Origin: Apodospora peruviana
Lineage: Eukaryota; Ascomycota; Sordariomycetes; Sordariales; Lasiosphaeriaceae
NCBI GenBank assembly: GCA_033439685.1
Contig: JAUEDM010000002.1
Location: 6,200,001-6,264,000 of the forward strand
Direction: 5' to 3'
DNA length: 64,000 nt
Each line of letters begins with the position of its first letter. Within the stretch, counting starts at the first letter, position 1. The notes under the pieces were generated by a model, which searched no databases, was not told the DNA's origin, and worked only from the letters and a program-made list of their open reading frames with translations. Shown piece after piece: positions 33,300 to 45,475 of the stretch. A program made the translations under genes and the position numbers.

Positions 33300-35541
33300 T
33301 TTGAACTGGTGTAAGGGATTCAACAACAGTAAGCGAAGAAAGTTGAAGTAGGACAGCTTTGACAATGGAGAGGAGGTTTTGATGTTGAAGAGGAGCGAAA
33401 GTCCGGCTCTTTATGTATTCCAATACTACGAAGAAGTTGTGATGAGGTACTAGGTAAGTTGCCGAATGCCTGATGGGTACAGTGCCATCTGAGGGACTGC
33501 AATCCTGTAGGGCTCCATTGACGACCAGCCTGTACGTCTGTCCGTATCGTTGCATTATAACTCGTGATCCTTCTGAGACCGGACTGTCGGGGCAAACCTG
33601 ACAGGGGTGCCCTAAAGCAGATGATCAGCAGACGAACCTGGTTACGTCCTCGGTCTAGCTACTGTCAACGATGGGGACATAACTGCACATACTGCCCTAT
33701 GCATACGAGGAATTGAAGCTTAATTAGTCAAGCTCTAGTCCCGTCTGCGCAACCGTGCCGCAATCCTTTCCGAGTCGAACCAGGTGTTCTAGAAGCACGG
33801 TGTTATGCAAACGACCGATCCGTCTGATCTCTTGGTTGAGTTTGTCAAACTTCGAAGCTTGGCGTTTCATCTAACTGGGCTACCGGACAGAAAAAACGCA
33901 TGTTGTGGCTGTGGATGTTTGCGAAATTCGTGGGAGTCAGATTCAGGGGTTGGTAAGGCGTTATTTACCAAAGGACATCGATACTACAACCCCACGAGTG
34001 TGAAGAGGATTGTATCCCATGTCCTTTTGCCCCTTTTGAACCACTCGGGGGGAACCTTGCATTCAATGATCAGGCCAGGCACACGACTTAAGACCTGGTT
34101 GAGAGAATAAAGTCCCGTACAGACAAACAAAGGCCATTTGTTCTGACATGCATGGAAATATCGAACTCGTCCCAAACATATGCGTATCGAATTATCGATC
34201 ATCTGTACCACCGTGGCGTCTGGCCGGTATGGGCGGAACGTGCTCTGGAAGGGCAGTTCGCATTGATGATTGTGCACTTGGTGGCAGTGAAAGAACGCTA
34301 GTGGATTCTGAGTGCGAACTTGATCCATGCCAGGCCTGTCAACTGTGAAGGATGGAATGCGACTATGCAACGTACCATAAACATTGAATGAACATTGCAG
34401 GCAGACAAGTAACAAAAAAGGGAGAGCGATATGTTTCCAGGTTGTTCCATTCGATGTGCAATATGTACACTGACAGTTCCATCCAAGAGAGAAAAGAGCA
34501 GGTGGTGAGAAGAAGAAGAAGAAGAGAAAATGTCTCTGTTTATGAAGGCTTGATATCAAAAAGAGTTTAGATACCAAGGTCACACTGAAAGGTGGGGGAC
34601 ACTGCCACATGTCCTGCCCGCAGAGCCGTATGGTATCACTTGAGGACAAGGGGGTGTGGCCGAAATAGGCAAGTTCCCCACGACAAATGAGAGGGAAGGA
34701 CATGATTTGCCGGCATTGGGTTCCATTGATCACCAACAGACCATATCGTCCCATCAGGGAAGGTTGATTATGTGCGGGATCGTGTCCTCAATGTAGAGGC
34801 GCAGTAGCAGGTGCAAGTACCGGCATGCTGCGGCAACCACCCACTCATCAAAGTGATTGATATCCGACAGCAACCGAGCTGTCGTTTCGGGTCCAGTCTG
34901 TTCTCAATACTACGCCCAAGTTATAGAGAATCCGTTCAACACCACACAGTACCGACCTGAGTCCACATGGTGGATTACTTTGTGTGGCATGGAACACGCA
35001 CGCCCGAAAATATTATCCGATATGCTGTTTGCCATCTGGTGACCCGAGCGACGAGAGGAAACAAGAACAAAAAGAAGAGCAGAGGAAAAGTCAAAAAGGG
35101 AGGGAGCGGAAGAAGAAGGAAAGAAAAATACAGACGCGAATCTTGGAATTGAACCAGATTACTCGTGGTCACTGACCTGCAAATAACCACAAAAGTCTGC
35201 TTTGAACTTTTCTAAGGGGGGGAAATGCCTTTTGGCCAGATTAAGAAAAGAAGAAGGGGAAAAAATGAATTTGCCAACGTCGAAGAAATACCTAAGAGCA
35301 CAGCACATAGTGCTACCCAACCGTGGACGAATTTTACCACAACCCTCTTTGTTGGAAACCGGGTCTGCAATTGGGGTTTATAAATGGCGGGGCGGGTTGT
35401 ATACCTGACAGTTGCGTGCCAGGGCTACTTGCGTGGTCAGCCAGCAGAAGTAATATCAATCCAAGATCCATTCGTACTCTATGTACCCGGCATCTCAACT
35501 CCATCTCTCTACTGATCCTCCTTTACAATAATCCCCACTGC
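33300..35541. other. Gene-free interval
   Basis: Several open frames exist, the longest about 256 codons on the minus strand (33984-34754), but it is rich in Phe/Ser low complexity and has no conserved motif. I see no supported gene. Confidence 0.5.
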
Positions 35542-36816
35542 TCACCCACTCATCTCAACATCACTACCATTCTCCTCCTCCTCCTCCTCCTCCTCCTCCT
35601 CATCCTCCTCAAGTTCTTCCCATTGCTCATCAAACCAAGGATCGCTAATCTCATCCCGTACCTCCACCCCCCGTGCAGCCAAAACATCCAACAGCTTCTT
35701 TACCGCAGCCTTCGCGGCAGCAAGGTCCTTCTCGGGGACCACATCCCCATCATCATCATCCTCCTCCTCATCGCCAAGTACGAATCCACCACCCTCACCA
35801 CCCGGGTGATCCAACACAAACGCAACCTTTCTCAATTTAGGCAAGAAATCCGCCCTCTTGAACGCTGAAACCCACTCCCCCAAAAACGGAGTAAGCGACA
35901 CCGGTCCCTGGAACTCCAACTCCTCCAAGTTGGGCGGAAGCGCCTGATGAATAGACAGAGGCGCCTCGGCTTCATGCCACCTCGCCTCCTCCGCCTCAAG
36001 ATCAATAATCTCCTCCTCATCAACCGCTTCTCCATCCCTGCGACTCGGAAAAAGAATATAATGCGCCACGCTCAACTTCAGACTCTTCAAGTTAGTAAGA
36101 TGCGGCAGCATCTTGGTCAAAATATCGTCCGGCAAGGCCATCATATCGCACCCATCCAGCGTCCTGAGCGTCAACGACTCCAATCCCATGACAACATGGG
36201 GATGCGCGACAGCTAATCGGACGAGCGTCTCGATGGCATCGTTCTCGATTATCTCCAGCTTCTTCGTCGCTGACTGCACCCCACCCGACGACGACCGCCA
36301 GAACGGCTTCCCACTCTTTTTGTTCACAAGCCACTCATCGCCTTCCTTGTCTTCCGCATCCCAACCATCGTCGAACCTTAGACCACTAGTCAGGTAAAAC
36401 ACGACATGCGGGACGCGACCTTCAGCAACGGCAGGCGTCCAGACGACCTCGCCGCAGGCATCTGAGATCACAAGCAATTCCAGCGGCCAGTTAAGCGGGA
36501 AATTGACATCATTCCAGTGCTCGCGGTAGCCGGTTTGGACGTGCAGGTTCTGAACGGAAGCGAAATGGGCGCCCAGGGCGGACCATTGCTCCGCCGTGGG
36601 CGCGTCGCCTGTTAGGTGCAGATTCTTGGCGTGCTTGTCTGCAGTGCTGAGTTGGGTTTCTAGAGAATCGGAGCTGGTGAGGTCGATTATTGTGATGGGA
36701 GGGAGTGATTCGGGGTCGGTGATGCCTGTTGCTGCGGCGAGCCAGAGGGGATTTGGCGGCGGGTTTGCGTTCTCCAGTTCATCGCTCTCGAACAAGGGCG
36801 GGTAGTTCATTTCCAT
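35542..36816 (-). CDS. Conserved-looking acidic hypothetical protein with leucine-rich segments
   Basis: This is a single-exon protein of about 424 residues from ATG 36816; an in-frame ATG at 36990 would add 58 residues that look like unconserved leader. Features: a regular hydrophobic pattern in LTNLKSLKLSVAHYILF and LPPNLEELEFQGPVSL suggests leucine-rich repeat-like strands, similar to F-box-associated LRR regions, but I see no F-box. The C-terminus is strongly acidic: a Glu/Asp run encoded by CTC repeats, plus DEEEDDDDGD. This may act as a protein-interaction scaffold. I cannot name a function. Confidence 0.7.
   Translation of the reverse strand: MEMNYPPLFESDELENANPPPNPLWLAAATGITDPESLPPITIIDLTSSDSLETQLSTADKHAKNLHLTGDAPTAEQWSALGAHFASVQNLHVQTGYREHWNDVNFPLNWPLELLVISDACGEVVWTPAVAEGRVPHVVFYLTSGLRFDDGWDAEDKEGDEWLVNKKSGKPFWRSSSGGVQSATKKLEIIENDAIETLVRLAVAHPHVVMGLESLTLRTLDGCDMMALPDDILTKMLPHLTNLKSLKLSVAHYILFPSRRDGEAVDEEEIIDLEAEEARWHEAEAPLSIHQALPPNLEELEFQGPVSLTPFLGEWVSAFKRADFLPKLRKVAFVLDHPGGEGGGFVLGDEEEDDDDGDVVPEKDLAAAKAAVKKLLDVLAARGVEVRDEISDPWFDEQWEELEEDEEEEEEEEEENGSDVEMSG
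35572..35610. repeat. CTC trinucleotide microsatellite in the coding region
   Basis: About 13 CTC units (one altered) encode the poly-Glu tract of the acidic protein. Confidence 0.9.
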
Positions 36817-37827
36817 TGTAAGTTCTTTAAGGGGGGTTAAGGGTATCTTGATGGCTTTGTTAGGGTGTGGTGTGCTGAGATGAGGACTGAAATTGGTTCT
36901 TGTTTTGTGGACATATGAGATGGATGAAAAATTCTTTATCTGCCTGCGCATATTGGAATTGGCGGTGGTAGGTTCTTGGCGCTCGTGCATGAATCAAGCC
37001 GAGCGCGCTAATGCAAACCCTTATTCGCCAACTTCAAGTGGAACCCAGGAACAAAAGATGCCCGGAAGAAGGGCAAAATCGTTTAAATATAGGAGATTAT
37101 TATAGAGCTATTTTCAAGTTGTTCTTCCGACTTTAAACAGTTTATTTTGCCCATTATCAACAGAAACCTTCTAGACAGACCCTGCCAAGTTTCTCTGAGA
37201 ATCAGAGAATGGATGACGCCTGGTGAGAATGATAGCGATGACTCGAATTTGCTTGATCAAACTGATATGTCGTGTGGTTTGTCGTAAGCAATAGTGGTAG
37301 GTGGTCTCTTTCTGCCAGGGTTTGTCACTACTTAGGTACAGATGGTGATAGAACCGTGAACAAAACTTGAAAGACCTCAGGCTTCAAACATGCCCTATTC
37401 TTCACCTACTTACTAATACACAGGCACCTTCCACGCATCAAAGTCAAACCTCCAAGTATCAATGCTCGCCATGATCAAATTCACACCTCATCTCCGTACC
37501 AGTCCCATTACCACTCCAAAACGGACGCAGCGGCCACTTACAAAATACTCTCAATCTTAGCACCCGTCCCCGGTAACCTATCAGGCGCGATACCCTTCTC
37601 AACCCACTCGATACAAATTTTGGCGTGGGTGCCTGGGTGGCGTAGAGTGCGGTGCCTCAGAGGGAAGAATATTAACCCGAGAACGGTGGAACCCTAGAGG
37701 GGACTGAATACAGCTCACTGCCTGATGAGTGCGGCTGGAAAATGATGAGGGGTGTTGAGCGAACATCATCATCTTTCTTTCCCCTCATCTCTGTTTCACC
37801 TCCATCTCAATCAACATCACTGCGACC
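36817..37827. other. Gene-free interval
   Basis: This is the 5' flank of the acidic protein and the 5' flank of the broken HET gene. No supported gene. Confidence 0.5.
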
Positions 37828-39758
37828 ATGGACACTCCGGACCCACCTACCGTGGGCTTCAAAGTCTTATCTTCTCCCACGAAGTTATACCCCTACAACA
37901 CCTTCGGAAGGCTGGACTGGGCAACCGAGACAAAGGATACCTGGGACCTCTTCCGCGATGCGAAGCTCTGCCTGGGATGTCGGAGAGATGGCGTCGGCGC
38001 GGCGTCGCCCATCAACATCTCGCGCGGGTTTGGACGGTACGAGGGCAAACTCGTGGATTTCCTTGGGCTTGGGTTTGTGTGCCGCCGCTGTCCGAGATTA
38101 GGGCAGCATCAAACCGACCACACATGGAAGACGGGCTATTGCGCATTCTGTCATATCCTGTATCTCGATTTTCCGGCAGCTGACTAGGGCCGAATCTGGA
38201 CGACCCGATTCCGAGCCAAGCGGCGACTGGCATTTACGGTACGCATTCCAGACACCACAATGTATGCGGGTGGCAGCTATGCAATAGACCGACGGCGACG
38301 GCGATGTCCAAGACCAATTTTACGCCACAGTCGTCGAAGAAGCCTTGGACACCAGCTTGGACGTCTCCTTCCACGCGGAAATGGCGCCGGCGTGAATGGC
38401 CTCTGTTTGGGCGAGACTGGCTACTTGCCTCTCAAGCGGCGGCCACCGTCTCTGTGGGATGGGTGGTACGACTCGGGGCACCGATTGGCCGCAAAGAATG
38501 CTAAAACTTGGGGAAAAGGTGGTGACTCTGGTGAACTTTGACAGCACCATGATCGGCGAGTTTGCCGCGTTGAGCTACTGCTGGGGCAGCTGAGATGAGT
38601 TAAGACTGAAACCCCCCTCGGAAGCCACGTCCTCGACCATAAACCGCCTGCGGGCCGGCATACCCATCTCAGACCTGCCGCTTACATCAGAGAGGCTACA
38701 AAAGTATGTTCGTGGCTGGGCATTAGTTACATATGGGTCGACGCGCTGTGCATCTTGCAAGACGATATGGGGGACTGGGAGCGGGAAGCGAGAAAGATGG
38801 CAGTGCCGCGAGGACGCGCCTTGTCTGTGCCAGCAGCGCGTTCGCAAGTACGAGAGACGGATTCTTTACGAGGATCTCTGGGATGCCCAGCGAACAAGCC
38901 CGAAAAAAGCAAATCCACATGGTGATCAAGACAACCAGTCATTTTGCGAAGCCAGTCGCGATTACTGGCACGGAATAGTCGCCGACTTCAGCCAGCGCAA
39001 GTTCACCGTGCCACAGACAAGCTGCTAGCGCTATCGGCCCTGGCCCGGACGATCGCCCCCAACATGCAATCACCGCGCGCCGATTCCGCCTACATCGCAG
39101 GTCTGTGGAAGAATATGCTCCTCGGAGGAGGGGAGCTGCCGTGGCGGTGTCAGAAAAACGCCCAGGGCGGCTACTACCACGACAACTTGTACATCGCGCC
39201 CAGTTTCTCCTGGGCGTCAGTCGATTCCGGCGTCGTTTACGACAAGTACTCCACCGAATACTTTGGGATCCTGGTGAAGGAACGGGTCTTCGAGATCGTC
39301 GATGTCAACCGGGCGCTAGTTTCCCCTGACGAGGAGTTCGGCAGCGTCGCGTCTGGCTGCTCCCTGACCCTCTCCAGACCGCTGCTGCCACGCATCATTT
39401 CTTACGGATGACGGAAAGCCTCGAGGTTGACGAGACACCGGAGGTGGAGTTCATGCCCGAGCCAACCCATACCTGGTTTCACTGCGGCGTGTCTCGAGTC
39501 ACTTTGGCGTCTGGTGAGCCAACCCTCCGTAGATCTGCAGACAACCTTACCTTCGAAGATACGCGGGCTTATATCTCCCTGCTCCGATCTATCTACCTCT
39601 ACACCATGCAATCGGACAGATTTGAAGGCCTTGTCCTCGGCCGTATGGCTGGCCCGGCGGGGCAGAATGGCTATCAGAGGCTGTGCCTTGTCCGAATTAG
39701 TGGGCTCTTTGGCGTGAATCAGGACGTGCAGACGTACAAGACTACTGTCACGATATAA
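37828..39758 (+). pseudogene. Broken heterokaryon-incompatibility (HET) domain gene
   Basis: A decayed HET-domain gene with fragments in different frames. The N-terminal part (37828-38187, ATG 37828) has the Cys-rich leader LCLGCRRDG and FVCRRCPR. The HET signature appears as ALSYCWGS near 38570 but a stop follows at once, then GISYIWVDALCILQDDMGDW resumes in another frame at about 38715. The C-terminal region (39020-39412) reads DKLLALSALARTIAP and FSWASVDSGVVYD, then a stop, and the end (39408-39758) reads in the frame to TTVTI. At least four frame or stop breaks are present. An intact HET gene lies 400 bp downstream. Confidence 0.85.
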
Positions 39759-40153
39759 TAGTACTCGAGAATCGGATGTTCTTCAGGAGAGGGCCGTCTT
39801 TGTCGTGTTGAAGTGAGACGGTCGGTACTTACAACCATGGCAATCGCACCCAACTCTATGATCCCATCATCCCCCTGCGGTCCAATTAACGGCTCCACGC
39901 TATTGGGAGTCGTCTCCTTTCCTCCGAGACATGCCTGTGTTCCTTTCTCTCCGAGACATGCCTGTGTTCAGCTTCAGGCAGATGTTGGGACCACGTGACC
40001 TTACCATGCTTGGAACACTCGAGTTGTTTCAGCTTTAGCTCCAATTGCCTCAATCAACTAAAGTCGCCCAGATATATTTCCACATTCCGTCCAACCAACG
40101 CCACTCTTTCTAAAGACTCCGGTGGATGTCGACCCTTGCTACTTGCAACAGCC
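39759..40153. other. Short non-coding interval, 5' region of the intact HET gene
   Basis: Contains a small direct repeat (tccgagacatgcctgtgtt, two copies, near 39927 and 39952). No gene. Confidence 0.5.
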
Positions 40154-42103
40154 ATGTCTCACATACCACAATTGCCGCCCCGCCCATTACGCCCCTACCA
40201 GTCTCTTCCACCCGACTCCCTCAGGTTCCTCCGCGTCTACCCAGGCGCCATGACTGATCCTCTCGTCTGCAGTCTTCAAGTCGCGCCCCTTGCCCGGTTG
40301 CCAGACTACGAGGCATTAAGTTACTGCTGGGGCGCACAAGCTACTGAAGATGCGTCGCCCTCGATCTTGGTCGACGGCTTCACCTTCAAGGTGACGCCCA
40401 ACCTGCACGGGGCCCTCCTTCGTCTTCGACTGCGTGACCAACCGCGTCTCCTCTGGGTAGACGCAGTTTGCATCAACCAAGAAGACATACTAGAGCGCAA
40501 CTCGCAGGTCACTCTCATGGACCAGATCTACCGTCGGGCGAAATCGGTCGTCGTCTGGCTCGGAGAAGCTATCCTGGTCGATGGCAAGGACGTCTGGTCC
40601 ATCCCGCCGCTGGTGGAAGCAGCTCGCAAAAACCTCAAGCGAACCGACCTGCCGATCCGAAACGGCACCAAAGACTGGATCAAGTACGTGCTGAGCAACG
40701 ACTGGACTTCGAACGGTGACCTGCAGAACAAGAAGTGGAATGCCATCATCAAGGGTCTGATCCTGATGCTCCAGAGACCATGGTTCCTTCGCACATGGGT
40801 TATCCAGGAGGCTGCACTCGCTCGAGACGCGATCCTGATGTGCGGTGAGCACAGCGCGACGTGGGCAGACTTCTACCGCGCCATCAGCTACGCCATCGAC
40901 CTGAGCTATTTCTCCTCCACCGCGCCCGAGATGTACAGTTCCACGAGGAGCATCGAACGAGCCCGCGGACTGCTCGCGAACAGCCAGTACCAACGCCCAC
41001 TCGATCTGTTGGCCAGCTTCCAGATATTCCTCGCGACGAATCCACGCGACAAGGTCTTCGGCATCTACGGCCTGTTCAGCTCGTCCGACCGCGCTGCTTT
41101 CCTCAAGCAGGACTATGACATCGACACAGTCGACGTGTACACACAATCGGCGATCGACTGCATCACGATGGAGCAGAACCTCGACGTCCTGTCGCTTGGC
41201 GGACAGGACTGCCTCCCGGCGCACACCAAGCTCCCCACGTGGGCCCCCGACTGGGCATACAGTGACCGCGCAAAGCCACTGCATCCTCGCTTTCTGTCTG
41301 CGCTGTCCTACGGTGGGTATCAGTTGCCGCCGCGTTCCGCCACGGGAAACAGTCCGCTCGTTTTCCACGTCTCAGACGACAAGAAGATCCTCACACTCTC
41401 CGGGTACGTCCTCGACCGAATCATGGTAACAGGCGGCGTGATGGAGCGCGATTACTACGAATCGCAACCTGGCCACCCCCTCCTGGACACCAATCTTCTC
41501 ATCCAGCGCTCCATTGGTGTCTTTCATGCATGGGAGGATATCTGCGGCGTGACCGAGAATCGGCCCTACGCGTATCACGACGTGCCGACCGACACGGCTT
41601 GGGACGTGTACTGGAAGACGCTGCACGCGGGCTGTTACCCCGATGGCAACGAGGCGCAGGCCAAAGCCAAGTTCGAGAAGTGGTATAAACCGTTTCGTGA
41701 CTTCCGCGGGCTGACAGATTATGCGGAAAGCGTGACCAAGATCACCGAGAGCGATGCGGGCATCGCGTCAAAGATTGTTGCCGGGGTGGGTTGGTTCGGC
41801 AAGGTGGTATACAAAGGGACCAAGCTGGGATTTAGCATGGTTTCGAACCGGTCGGTGCAGCAGACGGATATGCTGGGGGTTCATCGGACCATGTTCAAGA
41901 CGGAGCGGGGGTACGTGGGGATCTCGTCGCGACATGTCAAAGAGGGTGATGCTGTTGCGCTCTTCAAGGGAGGTAAGATGCCGTTTGTGTTGAGGGAGCA
42001 GGGTGATGCGAAGTGGGATATGAAAGGGGATGCGTACGTGCATGGTATTATGGATGGGAGGGCGTTCGAGGCGGACAGGTGTGCTTCTATGGCGATATAC
42101 TGA
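40154..42103 (+). CDS. Heterokaryon-incompatibility (HET) domain protein
   Basis: This is a 649-residue intact HET protein. HET proteins trigger incompatibility or cell death when strains of different genotype fuse; that is family knowledge. The start ATG at 40154 is chosen because the longer frame begins only at a GTG. HET motifs: YEALSYCWGAQ (about 56), LLWVDAVCINQEDILERN (about 100), MDQIYRRAKSVVVWLGE (about 122), WFLRTWVIQEAALAR (about 211), and later NPRDKVFGIYGLF and the FKTERGYVGISSRHVKEGD C-terminal box. It is a single exon. It follows a broken HET copy, so the locus likely arose by duplication and one copy decayed. Confidence 0.9.
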   Translation: MSHIPQLPPRPLRPYQSLPPDSLRFLRVYPGAMTDPLVCSLQVAPLARLPDYEALSYCWGAQATEDASPSILVDGFTFKVTPNLHGALLRLRLRDQPRLLWVDAVCINQEDILERNSQVTLMDQIYRRAKSVVVWLGEAILVDGKDVWSIPPLVEAARKNLKRTDLPIRNGTKDWIKYVLSNDWTSNGDLQNKKWNAIIKGLILMLQRPWFLRTWVIQEAALARDAILMCGEHSATWADFYRAISYAIDLSYFSSTAPEMYSSTRSIERARGLLANSQYQRPLDLLASFQIFLATNPRDKVFGIYGLFSSSDRAAFLKQDYDIDTVDVYTQSAIDCITMEQNLDVLSLGGQDCLPAHTKLPTWAPDWAYSDRAKPLHPRFLSALSYGGYQLPPRSATGNSPLVFHVSDDKKILTLSGYVLDRIMVTGGVMERDYYESQPGHPLLDTNLLIQRSIGVFHAWEDICGVTENRPYAYHDVPTDTAWDVYWKTLHAGCYPDGNEAQAKAKFEKWYKPFRDFRGLTDYAESVTKITESDAGIASKIVAGVGWFGKVVYKGTKLGFSMVSNRSVQQTDMLGVHRTMFKTERGYVGISSRHVKEGDAVALFKGGKMPFVLREQGDAKWDMKGDAYVHGIMDGRAFEADRCASMAIY

Positions 42104-42671
42104 CTCTGACGAAGGAGAGTTGATGTGGTGCATCTGAGAAAATCACTCCGAGAGTCGGAAATGCAGCAGCTTCCGCTTGCCGTGCACTTCCAGCTACTTC
42201 CTGGTTCGGTGGTGGAATCGTAACTCCTTTCCTGGTCTGCAATGGAAAGAACATGTCGAGGCAGGTGACCTGCAGCTCCACCTTTTGCTTCAACACGGAA
42301 GCCACGTTGTATGACCGACCGGGCTCACCTGTCTATGAGGTCTAAAACGGCAACGACGTCCCACCGGTGCCGGCCACTCAACCGAAAATACCCGGGTACC
42401 TACCAAGGAATGGCAGTTGCCAGTCACGGTCGGATTCCATGGTGCCACTAGAGTGACATCATGATGCGAGGCAGCGAGATAGCGCCGACCGATGTGGATG
42501 GGGGGGATTGGAAGTTTTCATCTGATGTGCTTGCGCTCAAGGGAGTCACGTGAGTTGCCGCAAAGGGAGATCCCCACCTCCCTTCATCCAACGTCAAGTC
42601 CATCAACAAAGCAGCAACCACCCGAGATTTTGAAGACATCAACAATCATCCCGCTTTCCGCGACCGCATTT
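42104..42671. other. Gene-free interval
   Basis: No supported gene; 3' flank of the HET gene. Confidence 0.5.
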
Positions 42672-43348
42672 GATGTCGTCTCAGTCCCCACCACCTGCCC
42701 GGGGCAAGATTCATCATCCTACCATGATGTTGATGACAAGTCGTTCCACATGTTCACAAAATTCCCACCCAAGATCCGCGATCTCATCTGGGCATCCGCC
42801 GCGACCTACTTCCAGCACCTGCCCACGATGGCCGACACCATTTAATTCATAATCCCATGGTACGACCCGAAGGGCCCGATAACTCTACCTTGTCTCCCGC
42901 CCACACACGAGATTGCCCTTGCGACACAGCACGCTCGCAACCTTGCCCGTGTCTGCCGTGAGGCTCGGCGGGAGGTCTACCGCATCCTTCCAATCAGGAA
43001 TCCTGTCCTGCTCCTCGAAGAAAAACGCCTTGTTTTTGTCCGTACGTGTGATGGCTGGTACAACCTTCTCCCTATGTTGCGGTGCTCCACACGGGGTGGA
43101 CAACCAAGCGCGTCGAGTTGCAGGTCGAGAAGACGGACTTACTGGCTGGCCAAGAAACTATCACCTTCAAACACCTGGCGCCGCCCCCCACGTTTCAGGA
43201 CTTACAAGAGCCCAGCGATGCCTTGACGACACCGGCGCCGGGCGAGCAGGCCGCCCATGACTACTTTGGCAGTAGCGTGGCAACGGCGACGCCGGGAGAG
43301 CACCCCGCCGATGACTACTTTGGCAACACCGCGGGAGCAACTGCCTAG
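42672..43348 (+). pseudogene. Broken 2EXR-domain gene
   Basis: The 2EXR signature FTKFPPKIRDLIW is readable near 42752, followed by an in-frame TAA at 42842-42844. The frame continues past it (LARVCREARREVYRIL, LLLEEKRLVF) and then shifts near 43040 to a third frame ending at 43348 with two DDYFG repeats. An upstream frame with ATG 42672 is also shifted against it. The multiple breaks indicate a pseudogene. 2EXR proteins are common in fungi with unknown function. Confidence 0.65.
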
Positions 43349-44280
43349 TCTAGTTTCAAGGCCAAGACGCAGGCGGCGAAGCTCCTTCCCGACTTCCGTG
43401 CGACGGTCTGAAGGGGCAGAATGGATGAGATCGTTGGCCTGAAACATCATTGTACTTTTCACCACGTCGTCTATCTTGCAACTTTCCCAAACCAACGCGT
43501 AAGGTTCAACGGACCTGATAGAAGCCTGCGGTGCAGTGACAGAGAGTGGTATCCCTTGCATTGTAACAGGATCGAATGCTGCCCTTTTACCACGCCACTG
43601 CCATGACGAAAGGGTGGCCATTTTTGTCGTTGTTCACTTTTCTTGGGCTAGCCTGGGCTGTTGGGGCTGCTATGCATAAAGCCATAGGACTTAATATTGT
43701 TCTGCGAGTGCTCATTGTCATTCTTTATCGGATTGATTCAGGGGTAAGGGGTAGTATGAGGCGCGTTCATTGTCTTCTTTGGTGTTGCTTGTGTAGATAC
43801 GACGCCGTCGCATGGAAATACATCGCGTGTGGCGCTTAAGGTCAAGCTGCTCCCGGCGTCTAAATCTGGAATTGAGATCAGCTTTATCCTTCAAGTTGCC
43901 TCACGGGTGATCGCAAAGGCACTGTTGTCTGGGGTGTTGCAGATTGAGCCCCAGGTAGCAAGGTGGGACGTGCGTTGGTGTTGAGAACAATACTAAGAGA
44001 CATCAACTGATGGGGATTCGGGCCTTCGAGGCTTAGTATTGTTGTTGGGCCGTCCCACAGCCGGAGGCTGTATAATAACAGTCAAACTGAACCCGCTGAC
44101 ACCAGGGACGGCAGTGTATAAGAAAGTATGTGCTTCCTCGATAGAGCTCCGGCGTTCTCCAGTAGACGATTCTGCCACAATCCGAGATTCCTTTCTCATT
44201 ACGATCACTCAAAACGAACACACGATTTACACATTACCGATTTTTGATTTTCGATTTACATAGCACTGCATCATCGAGCT
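43349..44280. other. Gene-free interval
   Basis: No supported gene. The motif TATAAG occurs at about 44117, 165 bp before the secreted-protein start, and could be its TATA element. Confidence 0.45.
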
Positions 44281-44906
44281 ATGCTGCTCACCAACTTCCC
44301 TGCCCTTCTGGGTACTCTCACCTTAGGCAGCCAACTGGCTGTCGTGCTCGCCGGGCCACTCGCTATCCCACTCGTCGGGACCGAGTCGCTCGTGGACTCG
44401 ACCAGCATCTCAGCACGTGCCGAGGCAAAAGGTAACTATTCCCCACCCCGCCTTCCCTGTATTTCCCTCTGAACCATAACCAACGCATTTGTGTAGGTCT
44501 ATACTGCGGCATCTTCAACACAGCCGACAAAAAGAACGTAGCAGGCCTCATCGACGACCTGCTCACCAACACGGGGAAATGCGTCACCCCGGCCAAAACC
44601 TGCCGCCGCCACGGCTGCTGGAACACCAGCGCCATTTATGTCTGCAACGACAACAACAAGGAAGTCTTGCTCGACTGCGCCAACGACGTCGGCGGGATGG
44701 CCAACCTCATCGCTGGGCAGTGCTGCGGCTCGGCAAACGCGATCAGCGGCAAAGCGATTTCGGGGCAGCAGTTCAGTAACCAAGGTTGGAACGTTATCGT
44801 TTCCTACGGTAATTGCAACCATGATATCGATTCGAGCCGCCCGGCTATGGGGCCGCCTGATGCGCCTTGGGGTCCTAACGGCGAGTGCCAGACGCAGGGG
44901 CTTTGA
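44281..44906 (+). CDS. Small secreted cysteine-rich protein, effector-like
   Basis: This is a 186-residue protein in two exons, 44281-44431 and 44497-44906 (intron donor gtaact, acceptor gtgtag, phase 1). The signal peptide is LLTNFPALLGTLTLGSQLAVVLA. The mature part has 8 or 9 Cys, with YCGIFNTADKKNVAGLIDDLL, CRRHGCWNTSAIYVCND and GQCCGSANAI. The same pattern (FNTA...ALIDDL, then T-C-x-C-N-T-S-I-Y-V-C-N-D, CC) is known from small secreted proteins of plant-associated fungi. It is likely extracellular. No enzymatic motif. Effector function is inference. Confidence 0.8.
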
Positions 44907-45475
44907 GCCGGCTTGCGGTTTTCATTTTCCTAGCTGGGCAGACGGTAGGATATTGTTATCATGACGGGGGTTCGTGGTTGGGTTGGTTGGGTTGGATTTG
45001 CGTGCGGTTGTTCAATTCGTAGTGTCGAGGTTTTCTCTCTTTCCTCTCTTTTTTCTTTTTCTTTTCTTTCATTCTTTCTTCATTCGCGGTCTTCCAGGTA
45101 TATTGATATTTATACTGTTACCTACCAGGGTGCATCGGCGATCATCTGCTGTTCTTACCTGTGGGCTAGCCCCTTAACAGAGTATATGATAAGGTGCATA
45201 CATGTCTGCTAGTGGCGTAACCTGTAACATTATCTCCGCCACCTCCGTTCAGGCTATTATCACCGGGTGGTTACTTTAAAGCAGGTCGTGTGGTTGCATA
45301 TGATGTGAGTAAATTTGGGTCGGTAATTATATATCAGGCTGTTCCTTTCTGTCCTCGTGAGCAGCCGAGCCTCACTTCAACCTAACTTCAACTTTTTCAC
45401 TTCTCCTCTCGAACATCAGCTCTAACCACTACGCGCTCTAGCGTCTACCCGACTTAAGACAAAGCATTGGAAGTT
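44907..45475. other. Gene-free interval
   Basis: No gene. A tract rich in TTTC (45020-45080) is present. Part of 45340-45470 resembles 45800-45900, the flank before the later gene. Confidence 0.5.

Noticed and set aside
33984..34754. 256-codon minus-strand open frame
   Set aside because: It has Phe- and Ser-rich low complexity, no conserved motif and no splice support.
35149..35230. Possible tRNA on the minus strand (TGGTTCAATTCCA)
   Set aside because: The T-arm stem has mismatches and no acceptor or D-arm pairing could be drawn.
40490..41368. 292-codon minus-strand open frame
   Set aside because: It lies wholly inside and antisense to the HET gene, whose motifs are clear.
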